The position numbers and the translations under genes were made by a program. A stretch of 10,265 nucleotides of DNA from GCA-002790365 sp964486645 (GTDB lineage Bacteria; Bacteroidota; Ignavibacteria; Ignavibacteriales; Ignavibacteriaceae): positions 1 through 10,265 of the forward strand of contig CAZAOG010000104.1 in the NCBI GenBank assembly GCA_964486645.1, in the 5' to 3' direction. Positions 1 to 7,511 of this stretch are shown here, piece after piece (positions within the stretch are counted from its first letter, which is position 1; each line of letters starts with the position of its first letter). Under the pieces are notes generated by a model. That model did not search any database. It had not been told where the DNA came from and saw only the letters and a list, made by a program, of their open reading frames with translations.

Positions 1-135
1 AAATTATCAAGGTTGATTATATATTAATAAAATTTGTAACATGACACGCACTTTTTTATAAGTTTAGAAATATCTATCAGAAGAAAATGTATATTGACTT
101 ATATTTTATCTTGAAACACCACTCAGGAGAATTCT
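1..135. other. gene-free leader upstream of the acyl-CoA synthetase gene
   Basis: I see no reading frame of note, RNA gene or repeat in this AT-rich stretch. It should hold the promoter of the downstream gene. TTGACT at 94-99 resembles a -35 box, and TATATT at 90-95 resembles a -10 box. Neither has a partner at 16-18 nt spacing, so I do not call a promoter. The only secure element is the Shine-Dalgarno just before the start codon at 136. Confidence 0.5.
125..129 (+). promoter_or_regulatory. ribosome binding site of the acyl-CoA synthetase gene
   Basis: AGGAG lies 6 nt before the ATG at 136. An in-frame TGA at 112-114 closes the frame upstream, so this site and the stop together fix the start codon. 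Confidence 0.7.
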
Positions 136-1959
136 ATGCCTTTACTTAAAGAATGTAAAACTATTCCGGAACTATTTGATTTTTTAACAACCGAATACGG
201 CCCAAGCACGGACAGCTTTGTAATGAAATACAAAGTTGACGGTAAATACACCGGAATTACTTATGAAGAATTTAGAAGTGAGACAGAGTTTTTTGCTTTG
301 GGACTGGCTTCTTTGAACTTTAAAAAGGAAGAAAAAATAGCCATCATCTCCGAAAACAGACCGGAATGGATTTATTCGGATATGGCAATTTTAGCACTCG
401 GAGGATTAGATGTTCCTCTCTACCCTTCGCTTACAGCCGATTCAATTGAGTTTATTCTTAATAACTCAAATTCAAAAGGAATAATTGTTTCAAATAAATT
501 TCAATTAAATAAAATCTTAAAAATCAGAAAGAAGTGTAAATCATTAGAATTTATAATAGTATTTAATGAAAACGACATTGTTGAAGACGACCCTGCAATT
601 TATTCTTTTAAAGAAATCCAGGATAAGGGAAAAGAGTTTAAAAAAGAAAATCCGACATATTTTAAAGATTCTTTATCTCTTGCTGATGAAGATGACTTGT
701 GTACCATTATATATACTTCCGGAACAACAGGCGAACCCAAAGGAGTAATGCTTACACACAAAAATATACTTTCAAATTCTAAAGCTGCATTGGAAGTATT
801 GCCGATAGGCAAAGACGATGTTTGGCTTTCTTTTTTACCTCTTTCTCACATATTTGAAAGGATGACAGCTTACTACACGGGGTTTGCATCGGGCGGAACA
901 ATGTGTTTTGCAGAAAGTATTGAAAAAATTTCAACAAACTTGTTGGAAGTAAGACCGACCATAATGACATCCGTACCAAGATTGTTTGAAAGAATGTACG
1001 CCCGAATAATAAAAAGAGTCGAAAGTCAACCCAAAAAGAAACAAAAAATATTTTATTGGGCTGTAAATGTAAATAAACAGTATTATGATTTGAAAAAGCA
1101 GGAAAAATCTTCAGTTATTTTAAATGCAAAACATAAACTGGCGGAAAAATTAGTATGTGAAAAATTAAGGGCAATTACCGGCGGAAGGCTGAAGTTTTTT
1201 GTTTCCGGCGGTGCTGCTTTGCCAAGAGAGTTGGGAGAATTTTTTGAAGCTATCGGTATTTTAATAGTAGAGGGTTACGGACTCACCGAATCGTCACCGG
1301 TAATTGCTGCAAATAAACCGGATGATTATCAATTCGGAAGCGTGGGTAAAATTATGCCTAATCTTGAAGTTAAAATTGCTTATGACGGTGAAATACTCGT
1401 CAAAGGACCGAGTATAATGAAAGGCTACTACAAAAACAAAAAAGAAACCGATAAAGTGTTAAAAGACGGATGGCTTCACACAGGTGATATAGGCGTGTTT
1501 GATGCACGCGGGTTTTTAGTAATTACCGACAGAAAAAAACATTTGTTCAAAACATCCGGCGGTAAATACATTGCACCTACACCGATAGAAAATTTATTTT
1601 CGACAAGTAAATTTATAGACCAGTTTGTTGTAATAGGTGATAAGAGAATGTTTTTAAGTGCGTTGATAGTACCGGATTTTGAATCTATAAAAGAATACGC
1701 CGACACAAATAACATTCCCTACAAAGAAGAAAAAGATTTAATAGAAAATGAAGAAATTTATAAATTAATTGAAAAAGATATGACCAAATTTCAGAAGCGG
1801 CTGGCTAATTTTGAAAGGGTTAGAAAATTTGTTCTGTTGGATAAACCTTTTACAATTGAAAACGGTGAAATTACTCCGAGTTTAAAAATAAAAAGGAAGG
1901 TTGTCGAACAAAGATATCAGAAATTGATTGACAGCATGTATGCAGAACATAAAATTTAA
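136..1959 (+). CDS. long-chain fatty acid--CoA ligase (AMP-binding, ACSL/COG1022 type)
   Basis: This enzyme of the ANL superfamily activates a fatty acid with ATP to an acyl-adenylate and then transfers it to coenzyme A, feeding lipid synthesis or breakdown. It probably acts at the inner face of the membrane. The 607 residues are full length for bacterial ACSL-type ligases. Visible motifs in order are the ATP/phosphate loop YTSGTTGEPKG (193-203), EGYGLTESSP (379-388), the hinge region GWLHTGDIG (445-453), the ACSL-like DRKKHLFKTSGGKYIAP (465-481) and ITPSLKIKR (579-587). K584 in the last motif is the likely catalytic lysine of the mobile C-terminal domain. There is no signal peptide or clear membrane segment. 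The ATG has a good Shine-Dalgarno and an in-frame stop lies 24 nt upstream. The stop overlaps that of the convergent IMPase gene. Chain-length preference cannot be read from the sequence, so I give no fadD-type symbol. Confidence 0.93.
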   Translation: MPLLKECKTIPELFDFLTTEYGPSTDSFVMKYKVDGKYTGITYEEFRSETEFFALGLASLNFKKEEKIAIISENRPEWIYSDMAILALGGLDVPLYPSLTADSIEFILNNSNSKGIIVSNKFQLNKILKIRKKCKSLEFIIVFNENDIVEDDPAIYSFKEIQDKGKEFKKENPTYFKDSLSLADEDDLCTIIYTSGTTGEPKGVMLTHKNILSNSKAALEVLPIGKDDVWLSFLPLSHIFERMTAYYTGFASGGTMCFAESIEKISTNLLEVRPTIMTSVPRLFERMYARIIKRVESQPKKKQKIFYWAVNVNKQYYDLKKQEKSSVILNAKHKLAEKLVCEKLRAITGGRLKFFVSGGAALPRELGEFFEAIGILIVEGYGLTESSPVIAANKPDDYQFGSVGKIMPNLEVKIAYDGEILVKGPSIMKGYYKNKKETDKVLKDGWLHTGDIGVFDARGFLVITDRKKHLFKTSGGKYIAPTPIENLFSTSKFIDQFVVIGDKRMFLSALIVPDFESIKEYADTNNIPYKEEKDLIENEEIYKLIEKDMTKFQKRLANFERVRKFVLLDKPFTIENGEITPSLKIKRKVVEQRYQKLIDSMYAEHKI

Positions 1960-2723
1960 TGGTTTGATAATAAATTCAATAATCGGTCGGTTACTTTTCC
2001 GTTGCTGACCAAAATTTGTTTTGAATAAATATCAATTTCGTTTCCCGAAAAATCGGTAACGCTTCCGCCTGCTTCCTTGCTTATTATCATTCCGGCGCAA
2101 ACATCCCACGGACTTAAATTTATTTCCCAAAATCCGTCGTAAATACCTTTTGCAACGTGACAAATATCCAGCGCTGCCGAACCCAAACGTCTTACGGCTC
2201 GTGCCGACTTTGTAACGGCGGCAAATTTTTCAAAAGTATGCTGCGGATTTTCTTTCACATTGTAAGCAAACCCTGTTGCAAGCAGACTTCTTCCGAGCTT
2301 ATCGTTGCTGCTTACTCTTATTTGTTTGTCGTTTGCAAAAGCACCGCTTCCCTTCTCCGCGGAATAAACTACGTCATTCATTACATCGTAAACAACGCCG
2401 GCAATTATTTCATTTTTTCTTGTTACACCGATAGAAACTGCAAAAACAGGCAGTCCGTGCGTGAAATTTGTTGTTCCGTCCAGCGGGTCCACAACCCAAA
2501 GATTATCGGAACTGCCGCTTTTGTTATCGCCTTCCTCTGCCAAGATACTGTCCCGCGGATAATTTTTTTTAATAAAATCTATAATTGTTTTTTCCGATCT
2601 TTTATCAATCTCTGTTACAAGATTGCCTTCATCTGTTTTAAATTCTACAATATTGTTTTTACCGAATCCTTCCCTTATGATTGAACCCGCTTCTTTTGAA
2701 ATTTCGATAATATTTTTCAGCAT
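1956..2723 (-). CDS. suhB: inositol-1-monophosphatase family protein (SuhB-like)
   Basis: This is a 255-residue Mg-dependent phosphatase of the IMPase/FIG superfamily, cytoplasmic and of normal length. The metal site is complete: EE in LAEEGD (E63/E64), DPLDGTTNF (79-87, D79 and D82 as ligands) and WDVCAG (206-211, D207). The family glycine motif KGSGAF is at 124-129. Members hydrolyse myo-inositol-1-phosphate, but relatives act on fructose-1,6-bisphosphate, PAP or histidinol phosphate. The exact substrate is therefore not settled, and the symbol marks the closest family style only. The ATG is at 2723-2721, with an in-frame TAA five codons upstream (2738-2736) and no Shine-Dalgarno. The gene is transcribed away from lon and converges on the acyl-CoA synthetase gene, sharing a 4-nt stop overlap. 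No disruption is seen. Confidence 0.9.
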   Translation of the reverse strand: MLKNIIEISKEAGSIIREGFGKNNIVEFKTDEGNLVTEIDKRSEKTIIDFIKKNYPRDSILAEEGDNKSGSSDNLWVVDPLDGTTNFTHGLPVFAVSIGVTRKNEIIAGVVYDVMNDVVYSAEKGSGAFANDKQIRVSSNDKLGRSLLATGFAYNVKENPQHTFEKFAAVTKSARAVRRLGSAALDICHVAKGIYDGFWEINLSPWDVCAGMIISKEAGGSVTDFSGNEIDIYSKQILVSNGKVTDRLLNLLSNH

Positions 2724-2819
2724 TTTTATATTTTTTTAATTTTTAATATCCTAATATAAACATCAATCTATTTAATTTTAATATTTCATTATAAGTCTAT
2801 CTCCTTACGGTTTTGTTCC

Positions 2820-2848
2820 TTGATAGCAGAAACGAATTTTGGTATATT
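2820..2848 (+). promoter_or_regulatory. sigma70-like promoter of lon
   Basis: TTGATA (2820-2825) and TATATT (2843-2848) are 17 nt apart, each matching five of six consensus bases. TG at 2840-2841 gives an extended -10. Transcription would begin near 2855, leaving a leader of about 30 nt before the GTG at 2886. TATATTTC (2843-2850) also resembles the Bacteroidota -7 box TAnnTTTG, but no TTTG box sits at the spacing that class needs. The call is inferred from consensus only. Confidence 0.5.
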
Positions 2849-2874
2849 TCGACACAAATTTTAGCTTGAAAATT

Positions 2875-2880
2875 AAAGGA
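2875..2880 (+). promoter_or_regulatory. ribosome binding site deciding the GTG start of lon
   Basis: AAAGGA lies 5 nt before GTG (2886-2888). An in-frame TAA at 2883-2885 directly precedes the GTG. The next in-frame ATG is at residue 39, inside the conserved N-terminal domain, so GTG is the only sensible start. Confidence 0.75.
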
Positions 2881-2885
2881 AATAA

Positions 2886-5324
2886 GTGAATAAAATAGAA
2901 AATATAGAAATAAATTTATCTACCGATGAGTCCATTTTAGAGAGTATACCGGAAGTTTTACCAATCTTACCGTTAAGAGACATTGTAATTTTCCCTTATA
3001 TGATCTTTCCCGTGCTTGTCGGAAGAGAGCAATCAATTAAAGCAGCCAATTTTGCACTTGACAGTACAAAATACATTTTCCTTTCAACTCAGAAGAAATC
3101 AAATATAGAAGACCCTGCCAAGGAAGATATTTATACGGAAGGCACCGTAGCAAAAATTGTTCAAATATTAAAGCTGCCTAACGGACTAATGAAAATTTTG
3201 GTCGACGGTTTGCTTCAGGGTAAAATTACCCAATACACCGACAACACGGAATTTTTTGAAGCCCGCGTCGAAGTAATTGTACCGACGATTGAAAAAGACC
3301 ACGAGATGAACGCGCTGGTACGACAAATGACACAACTTTTTCAGGAGTATGTTAATATCGGCAGGAATATTCCCAAAGAATCCATCACCGCTTACGAAAA
3401 CATAAACGAACCCGACAGAAAACTTTTTTATGTTGCCGCAAACATTAACCAATCAATTGAAGTTAAACAAACCATACTGCAGAAGTTTAACTTGAAAGAG
3501 CAGTATTATGAAATTATAAAAATATTGAACTCCGAAATTGACATACTTAGAATTGAAAAAGAGATCGACAATAAAGTACAGGAGAATATTGCCAAAACTC
3601 AAAGAAAATTTATTATTCAGGAGCAAATAAAAATTCTGCAAGACGAACTCGGCGATGACGAAGACGCTTCACCGGAATTTTCCAAACTGCGTGAGAGAAT
3701 AAAAAAGGCAAAAATGCCGAAGGATATACAGACAATTGCTTACGAAGAATTAAACAAATTGAAAAAAACTCCGCCTATGTCTCCCGAATCCGCAGTGATC
3801 AGAAATTATTTGGAATGGCTTTCGGATGTACCCTGGGCAAAAAAAACAAAGGATAATTTAAGTATAGAGCACGTTCAAAAAATATTGGATGAAGACCACT
3901 TCGGACTAAAAAAACCGAAAGAAAGAATAATCGAACATATCGCCGTTCTCAATTTGGTTAAGCAAATGAAAGGACAGATTCTTTGCTTTGTAGGACCTCC
4001 CGGAGTAGGAAAAACTTCATTGGGAATGTCAATTGCAAGAGCGTTGGGGAGAAAATTTGTAAGGATAAGTTTGGGCGGCGTAAGAGACGAAGCCGAAATT
4101 AGAGGACACAGAAGAACATATATCGGTTCAATGCCGGGTAAAATTATCCAGTCTATGAAAAAAGCCGGCACAATAAATCCGATTATGCTTTTGGATGAAA
4201 TTGATAAAATGAGTATGGACTTCCGCGGCGACCCGTCGTCTGCTATGCTGGAAGTTCTTGACCCGGAACAAAATTCAACTTTTAACGATCACTATTTAGA
4301 AGTTGATTACGACCTGTCTCAGGTTATGTTTATTACAACCGCTAACGTAAGGTATAACATCCCGCTTCCTTTACAGGACAGAATGGAAATAATTGAACTT
4401 CCGGGATATTTAAGTTATGATAAAATTGAAATAGCAAAACGTCATTTACTGCCAAAGCAGTTAAAACTCCACGGACTAAATAAAAAAAATATTGAAATTA
4501 CGGACGATTCGATAAAAAAAATTATAAGAGAATATACCCGCGAGGCAGGTGTAAGAAATCTTGAAAGAGAACTTGCCGCGGTATGCAGGAAATTAGCAAG
4601 AGACATCGTCATAAAAGAATCCTCTAACGGAAGAAAGAACGGTAAACACAAATATGTAGTAGATGTTAAAAAAGTTGAAGAATATCTGAAAGTACCGAGG
4701 TTCAGAAGATCTCTGCATGATAAAGAACCAAAAATAGGAAGTGTTACGGGACTTGCATGGACAAGCGTCGGCGGCGAACTACTTACGGTTGACGTAACCA
4801 TAATGGCAGGTTCCGGTAAACTTACTTTAACCGGACAACTGGGCGACGTAATGAAAGAATCCGCACAAGCGGCTCTAAGTTATATTCGGTCCAATGCGGC
4901 AAAATTCAAACTTAAACCCGATTTCCTTAAAGGTAAGGAAATACATATCCATCTTCCCGAAGGAGCAATTCCCAAAGACGGACCTTCGGCGGGAATTACA
5001 CTTTCAATGGCTCTGCTTTCGGCTCTTAAAGGTATGCCGGCTTCCAACAACGTTGCAATGACCGGAGAAATTACCCTAAGAGGAAATGTGCTTCCGATAG
5101 GCGGATTAACTGAAAAACTTTTAGCGGCTAAAAGAAATAAAATTAAAACGGTTTTAATTCCTTTTGAGAACAAAATTGACTTAAAAGAAATACTGCCGGA
5201 AGTTCAAGAGGGATTAAAAATTGTACCGATAAAATTAATTGAAGATGCAATTCCTTATATTTTTCAGACTAAAAAAAGTAAAGCTGCCGGAACAGTAAAA
5301 ACAAATAAGAAAAGGACAAAATAA
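2886..5324 (+). CDS. lon: ATP-dependent protease Lon (LonA)
   Basis: Lon is a cytoplasmic hexameric AAA+ serine protease that unfolds and degrades misfolded and selected regulatory proteins. The 812 residues hold every LonA part in order. The N-terminal substrate-binding domain starts near residue 25 (LPILPLRDIVIFP), and a helical linker covers about 215-340. The AAA+ module has Walker A GPPGVGKT (370-377), Walker B IMLLDEID (433-440), sensor-1 TTAN (484-487), the arginine finger region LQDRM (R499) and sensor-2 GVRNLER (555-561). The C-terminal protease has KDGPSAG with S701 and K744, whose 43-residue spacing equals the S679/K722 dyad of E. coli Lon. The GTG start has its own Shine-Dalgarno. 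The C-terminus ends in an unusually lysine-rich tail (about 786-812). It is the first gene of a compact unit, since the next gene begins 1 nt after its stop. Confidence 0.97.
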   Translation: MNKIENIEINLSTDESILESIPEVLPILPLRDIVIFPYMIFPVLVGREQSIKAANFALDSTKYIFLSTQKKSNIEDPAKEDIYTEGTVAKIVQILKLPNGLMKILVDGLLQGKITQYTDNTEFFEARVEVIVPTIEKDHEMNALVRQMTQLFQEYVNIGRNIPKESITAYENINEPDRKLFYVAANINQSIEVKQTILQKFNLKEQYYEIIKILNSEIDILRIEKEIDNKVQENIAKTQRKFIIQEQIKILQDELGDDEDASPEFSKLRERIKKAKMPKDIQTIAYEELNKLKKTPPMSPESAVIRNYLEWLSDVPWAKKTKDNLSIEHVQKILDEDHFGLKKPKERIIEHIAVLNLVKQMKGQILCFVGPPGVGKTSLGMSIARALGRKFVRISLGGVRDEAEIRGHRRTYIGSMPGKIIQSMKKAGTINPIMLLDEIDKMSMDFRGDPSSAMLEVLDPEQNSTFNDHYLEVDYDLSQVMFITTANVRYNIPLPLQDRMEIIELPGYLSYDKIEIAKRHLLPKQLKLHGLNKKNIEITDDSIKKIIREYTREAGVRNLERELAAVCRKLARDIVIKESSNGRKNGKHKYVVDVKKVEEYLKVPRFRRSLHDKEPKIGSVTGLAWTSVGGELLTVDVTIMAGSGKLTLTGQLGDVMKESAQAALSYIRSNAAKFKLKPDFLKGKEIHIHLPEGAIPKDGPSAGITLSMALLSALKGMPASNNVAMTGEITLRGNVLPIGGLTEKLLAAKRNKIKTVLIPFENKIDLKEILPEVQEGLKIVPIKLIEDAIPYIFQTKKSKAAGTVKTNKKRTK
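5311..5316 (+). promoter_or_regulatory. ribosome binding site for the TTG start of the Met-sulfoxide reductase gene
   Basis: AAAGGA inside the last codons of lon lies 9 nt before TTG (5326-5328). No in-frame ATG or GTG is close by, and the first internal methionine is near the C-terminus. The TTG start is therefore favoured. Confidence 0.6.
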
Positions 5325-5325
5325 T

Positions 5326-5835
5326 TTGGCTGAATCTTTAATTGTCGATACATCTCTTTCCCTTGACGAGCAGTATGAAAACCTGCAAAAGCAGTTGGTA
5401 TCTTTACTGGTTTCAGAAGATAAATTGCTCTCTAATCTTTCGAATTTTGCAGCGGCAATAAAGCAAACTTTTCAAAAGGTAAGCTGGGTAGGATTTTATT
5501 TTGCCGAAGGCGATAATCTTTATTTGGGTCCGTTCCAAGGTAAGGTTGCCTGCACGAATATTAAGTTTGGGAAAGGTGTTTGCGGAACCGCGGCAAAGGA
5601 AAAAAGAACAATCATAGTAAGGGATGTTTCCAAATTTGAAGGACACATCGCTTGCGACGCTGATACAAAATCGGAAATTGTTTTGCCTGTATTTAACAGA
5701 GAAAATATTTTTGCCGTTTTGGATATTGACAGTACGGAGTACAATTCTTTTGACAATACGGATGCAAAACATTTGGAAAATATGTGTAAATTTCTATCAA
5801 CATTTATAAGTAACAATACAAATAAAATTTTATAA
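5326..5835 (+). CDS. msrC: free methionine-(R)-sulfoxide reductase, GAF-domain (fRMsr)
   Basis: This is a 169-residue single GAF-domain enzyme that reduces free L-methionine-(R)-sulfoxide to methionine with thioredoxin-type reductants in the cytoplasm. It is distinct from MsrA and MsrB, which act mainly on protein-bound residues. The fold signature WVGFYF (54-59) is followed by LGPFQGKVAC (67-76), GKGVCGTA (82-89) and GHIACDA (106-112). C76, C86 and C110 match the three cysteines of E. coli MsrC, so an active enzyme is expected rather than a plain ligand-binding GAF domain. SEIVLPVF (116-123) is also typical. Translation starts at TTG 1 nt after the lon stop and ends in TAATG, overlapping dnaX. 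Both junctions suggest one mRNA with translational coupling. Expression from the lon promoter would tie it to protein-damage stress, which is an inference. Confidence 0.92.
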   Translation: MAESLIVDTSLSLDEQYENLQKQLVSLLVSEDKLLSNLSNFAAAIKQTFQKVSWVGFYFAEGDNLYLGPFQGKVACTNIKFGKGVCGTAAKEKRTIIVRDVSKFEGHIACDADTKSEIVLPVFNRENIFAVLDIDSTEYNSFDNTDAKHLENMCKFLSTFISNNTNKIL

Positions 5836-7511
5836 TGGCATACATTGTAACTGCAAGAAAGTGGCGCCCTGGCAAATTTTGTGAAATTGTCGGACAGGAA
5901 CATATAACCAACACACTTATTAACGCTATAAAAAACGATAGAATTGCTCATGCCTATTTGTTTACCGGACCGAGAGGCGTTGGCAAAACAACCACCGCAA
6001 GAATACTTGCCAAAAGATTAAACTGTTTGAATCCGAACGGTGCCGAACCATGTGATGAATGTGAAATTTGTAAAACCGTAAAAGAAGGTCAGCTTTTAGA
6101 TATTATTGAAATTGACGGCGCCTCGAACAGAGGAATTGACGAAATAAGATCTTTGCGTGACTCCGTAAAGTATGCACCTACAAAAGGTAAATATAAAATT
6201 TACATAATTGATGAAGTCCACATGTTAACAAGAGAGTCTTTTAATGCATTTTTAAAAACATTGGAAGAGCCTCCGGAACACACGGTTTTTATATTTGCAA
6301 CTACCGACATACAAAAAGTACCGCTTACAATAGTTTCCCGCTGTCAAAGATATGATTTCAGGCGCATTCAATTACAAACGATAAAAGAACTGCTAAGTAA
6401 AATTGCAGTAAGTGAGAACTTTAACATTGACGATGAAACCTTGACGATAATTGCAAAAAAAGCCGACGGTGCTTTGCGAGATGCGGAAAGTTATTTTGAC
6501 CAGGTAATTTCCTATTGCGGCGGCAACATAACAAAAGAAGCGGTTGCCGAAATGCTGAACCTAATTTCAGAAGATATTTATTTTGATGTTTCCGATGCTG
6601 TTATTAACAAGGATTTTAAGTCCGTTTTCAATATATCCGAAACGATTTACAAAAACGGATGGAATTTTATAGATTTTTTCACGGGATTGATTGAGCACTT
6701 CAGAAATATACTTACAATAACCTTAACCGAAAATTCCGATTTAATCGAAACTTCGGAAGCCAATAAAAAGAAATATCTTCAGTACGCAGATGCATTTTCC
6801 GAGGGTGATCTGTTAAGACTTTTGAACTATATGAATAAAGCTTTCCAGGAACTTCGCTTTACGCAAAATCAAAAACTAAAAGTGGAAGTTTCACTCACTC
6901 ACTTGGTAGGTTTGGAAAAATCCTCTACAATAAGTGAAATTATTTCCAAAATAAATAACGGTGAAATAGAGGAAAAAGTTAGAACGGACAACGTTCCCCA
7001 ATCAAAAAAAAAACAGATTGAAACAACGGAGCCTAAATTAGAGGCAAAAATTGAACCTCCGGTTATAAAAGAACCCGGAGCTTCCGAAATTACGCCGGTA
7101 ATCAAACAAGAAGAGATAAAAACAACTTATCAAAATCCTCCTTTGAATTTTGAGCATATTCTTTCCAAATGGGGCGGATTTGTAGACATAATTTTTAAAG
7201 ATAAACCTTTGATTTTAGGACCCGTAATCCAAAATGCCGAAGTAACAAATTTTGAAGGCAATAAATTAAATATTACCGGAATTGATAAAGACGGTAAATT
7301 TCTGTTAGACAGTCATAAAGATTTTATAGAAAAAACCGCTTTTAAATATTTCGGTAAAAAAATTCATTTTAATTTTACGGAATCCGAAGCAAAAATAAGC
7401 GAGGACAAAAAAGAAGATTCGAAAAATATTTCAACCGCTAAACCTGCTGAAGATAATTCTCCTATTATAAATAAAATCATAAATGATTTTGGCGGACAAG
7501 AGATAAGATAA
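5835..7511 (+). CDS. dnaX: DNA polymerase III subunit gamma/tau
   Basis: DnaX is the ATPase motor of the clamp loader that places the beta clamp on primed DNA. Its long form tau also bridges the polymerases to the helicase. Of 558 residues, about 1-356 form the conserved domains I-III: Walker A GPRGVGKTTT (45-54), a zinc site C64/C73/C76/C79, Walker B IIDEVHML (124-131) and sensor/arginine finger SRC (168-170). The rest is a charged linker (about 360-440) and a divergent C-terminal domain (from LNFEHILSKWGGFVDIIF on), tau-like by position only. The ATG overlaps the msrC stop (TAATG) and has no Shine-Dalgarno, so reinitiation or coupling is likely. A run of ten A at codons 390-393 may give a shorter gamma product; see the separate entry. 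The usual downstream partners ybaB and recR are not adjacent, as cmk follows. Confidence 0.97.
   Translation: MAYIVTARKWRPGKFCEIVGQEHITNTLINAIKNDRIAHAYLFTGPRGVGKTTTARILAKRLNCLNPNGAEPCDECEICKTVKEGQLLDIIEIDGASNRGIDEIRSLRDSVKYAPTKGKYKIYIIDEVHMLTRESFNAFLKTLEEPPEHTVFIFATTDIQKVPLTIVSRCQRYDFRRIQLQTIKELLSKIAVSENFNIDDETLTIIAKKADGALRDAESYFDQVISYCGGNITKEAVAEMLNLISEDIYFDVSDAVINKDFKSVFNISETIYKNGWNFIDFFTGLIEHFRNILTITLTENSDLIETSEANKKKYLQYADAFSEGDLLRLLNYMNKAFQELRFTQNQKLKVEVSLTHLVGLEKSSTISEIISKINNGEIEEKVRTDNVPQSKKKQIETTEPKLEAKIEPPVIKEPGASEITPVIKQEEIKTTYQNPPLNFEHILSKWGGFVDIIFKDKPLILGPVIQNAEVTNFEGNKLNITGIDKDGKFLLDSHKDFIEKTAFKYFGKKIHFNFTESEAKISEDKKEDSKNISTAKPAEDNSPIINKIINDFGGQEIR
7004..7041 (+). promoter_or_regulatory. 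dnaX: candidate slippage site in dnaX producing the gamma form
   Basis: Ten consecutive A (7004-7013) cover the end of Ser390 and the AAA codons 391-393, and are the longest single-base run I see in the window. A -1 shift, or one extra A in the mRNA, reads Lys-Thr-Asp and then TGA at 7019-7021, giving a 395-residue protein. A +1 shift, or one A lost, reaches TAG at 7039-7041 after nine codons, giving about 402 residues. Both products keep the whole clamp-loader core and lose the tau-like tail. Thermus dnaX uses transcriptional slippage on nine A for this purpose, and E. coli uses ribosomal frameshifting on A6G. No Shine-Dalgarno-like stimulator stands 10-14 nt upstream, and the nearest downstream hairpin (7057-7080) is too far. 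Transcriptional slippage is therefore the better guess. Confidence 0.55.

Larger units (their letters stand above)
2724..2885. promoter_or_regulatory. divergent intergenic region between the IMPase-like gene and lon
   Basis: These 162 nt of AT-rich DNA separate two genes transcribed outward and must carry promoters for both. The lon side has a good sigma70-like promoter, listed separately. On the minus strand a perfect TATAAT lies at 2793-2788, about 65 nt before the IMPase-like ATG, but I find no fitting -35 box. I see no clear operator palindrome and no CIRCE heat-shock element, although lon is often heat-induced. Confidence 0.5.

Noticed and set aside
2157..2684. A 175-codon open frame on the plus strand opposite the IMPase-like gene
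   Set aside because: It lies wholly antisense to a gene with intact metal-site motifs. Its translation is rich in Cys, Phe and Ile with no family resemblance, and no ribosome binding site is seen.
2782..2810. Minus-strand Shine-Dalgarno plus ATG (AAGGAG ... ATG) upstream of the IMPase-like gene
   Set aside because: The frame is only Met-Lys-Tyr before a stop. Its TATAAT-like context is better read as a possible -10 box.
4482..4489. A8 run inside lon as another slippage site
   Set aside because: It lies inside the AAA+ region, where a shift would destroy the protein. A8 runs are expected in such AT-rich DNA, and another sits in the IMPase-like gene.
5271..5278. A7G near the end of lon, resembling the E. 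coli dnaX slippery heptamer
   Set aside because: The codons read AAA AAA AGT, so the run is not in the A AAA AAG phase needed for tandem slippage. A shift would change only the poorly conserved tail.
5520..5951. A 143-codon minus-strand open frame across msrC and the start of dnaX
   Set aside because: It overlaps two well-supported genes and shows no domain or start signal. It is a compositional shadow.
7057..7080. Hairpin CTCCGGTT/AACCCGGAG downstream of the dnaX A run as a frameshift stimulator
   Set aside because: It has a bulged C and starts 44 nt after the A run, far beyond the 5-9 nt spacing used by ribosomal frameshift stimulators.
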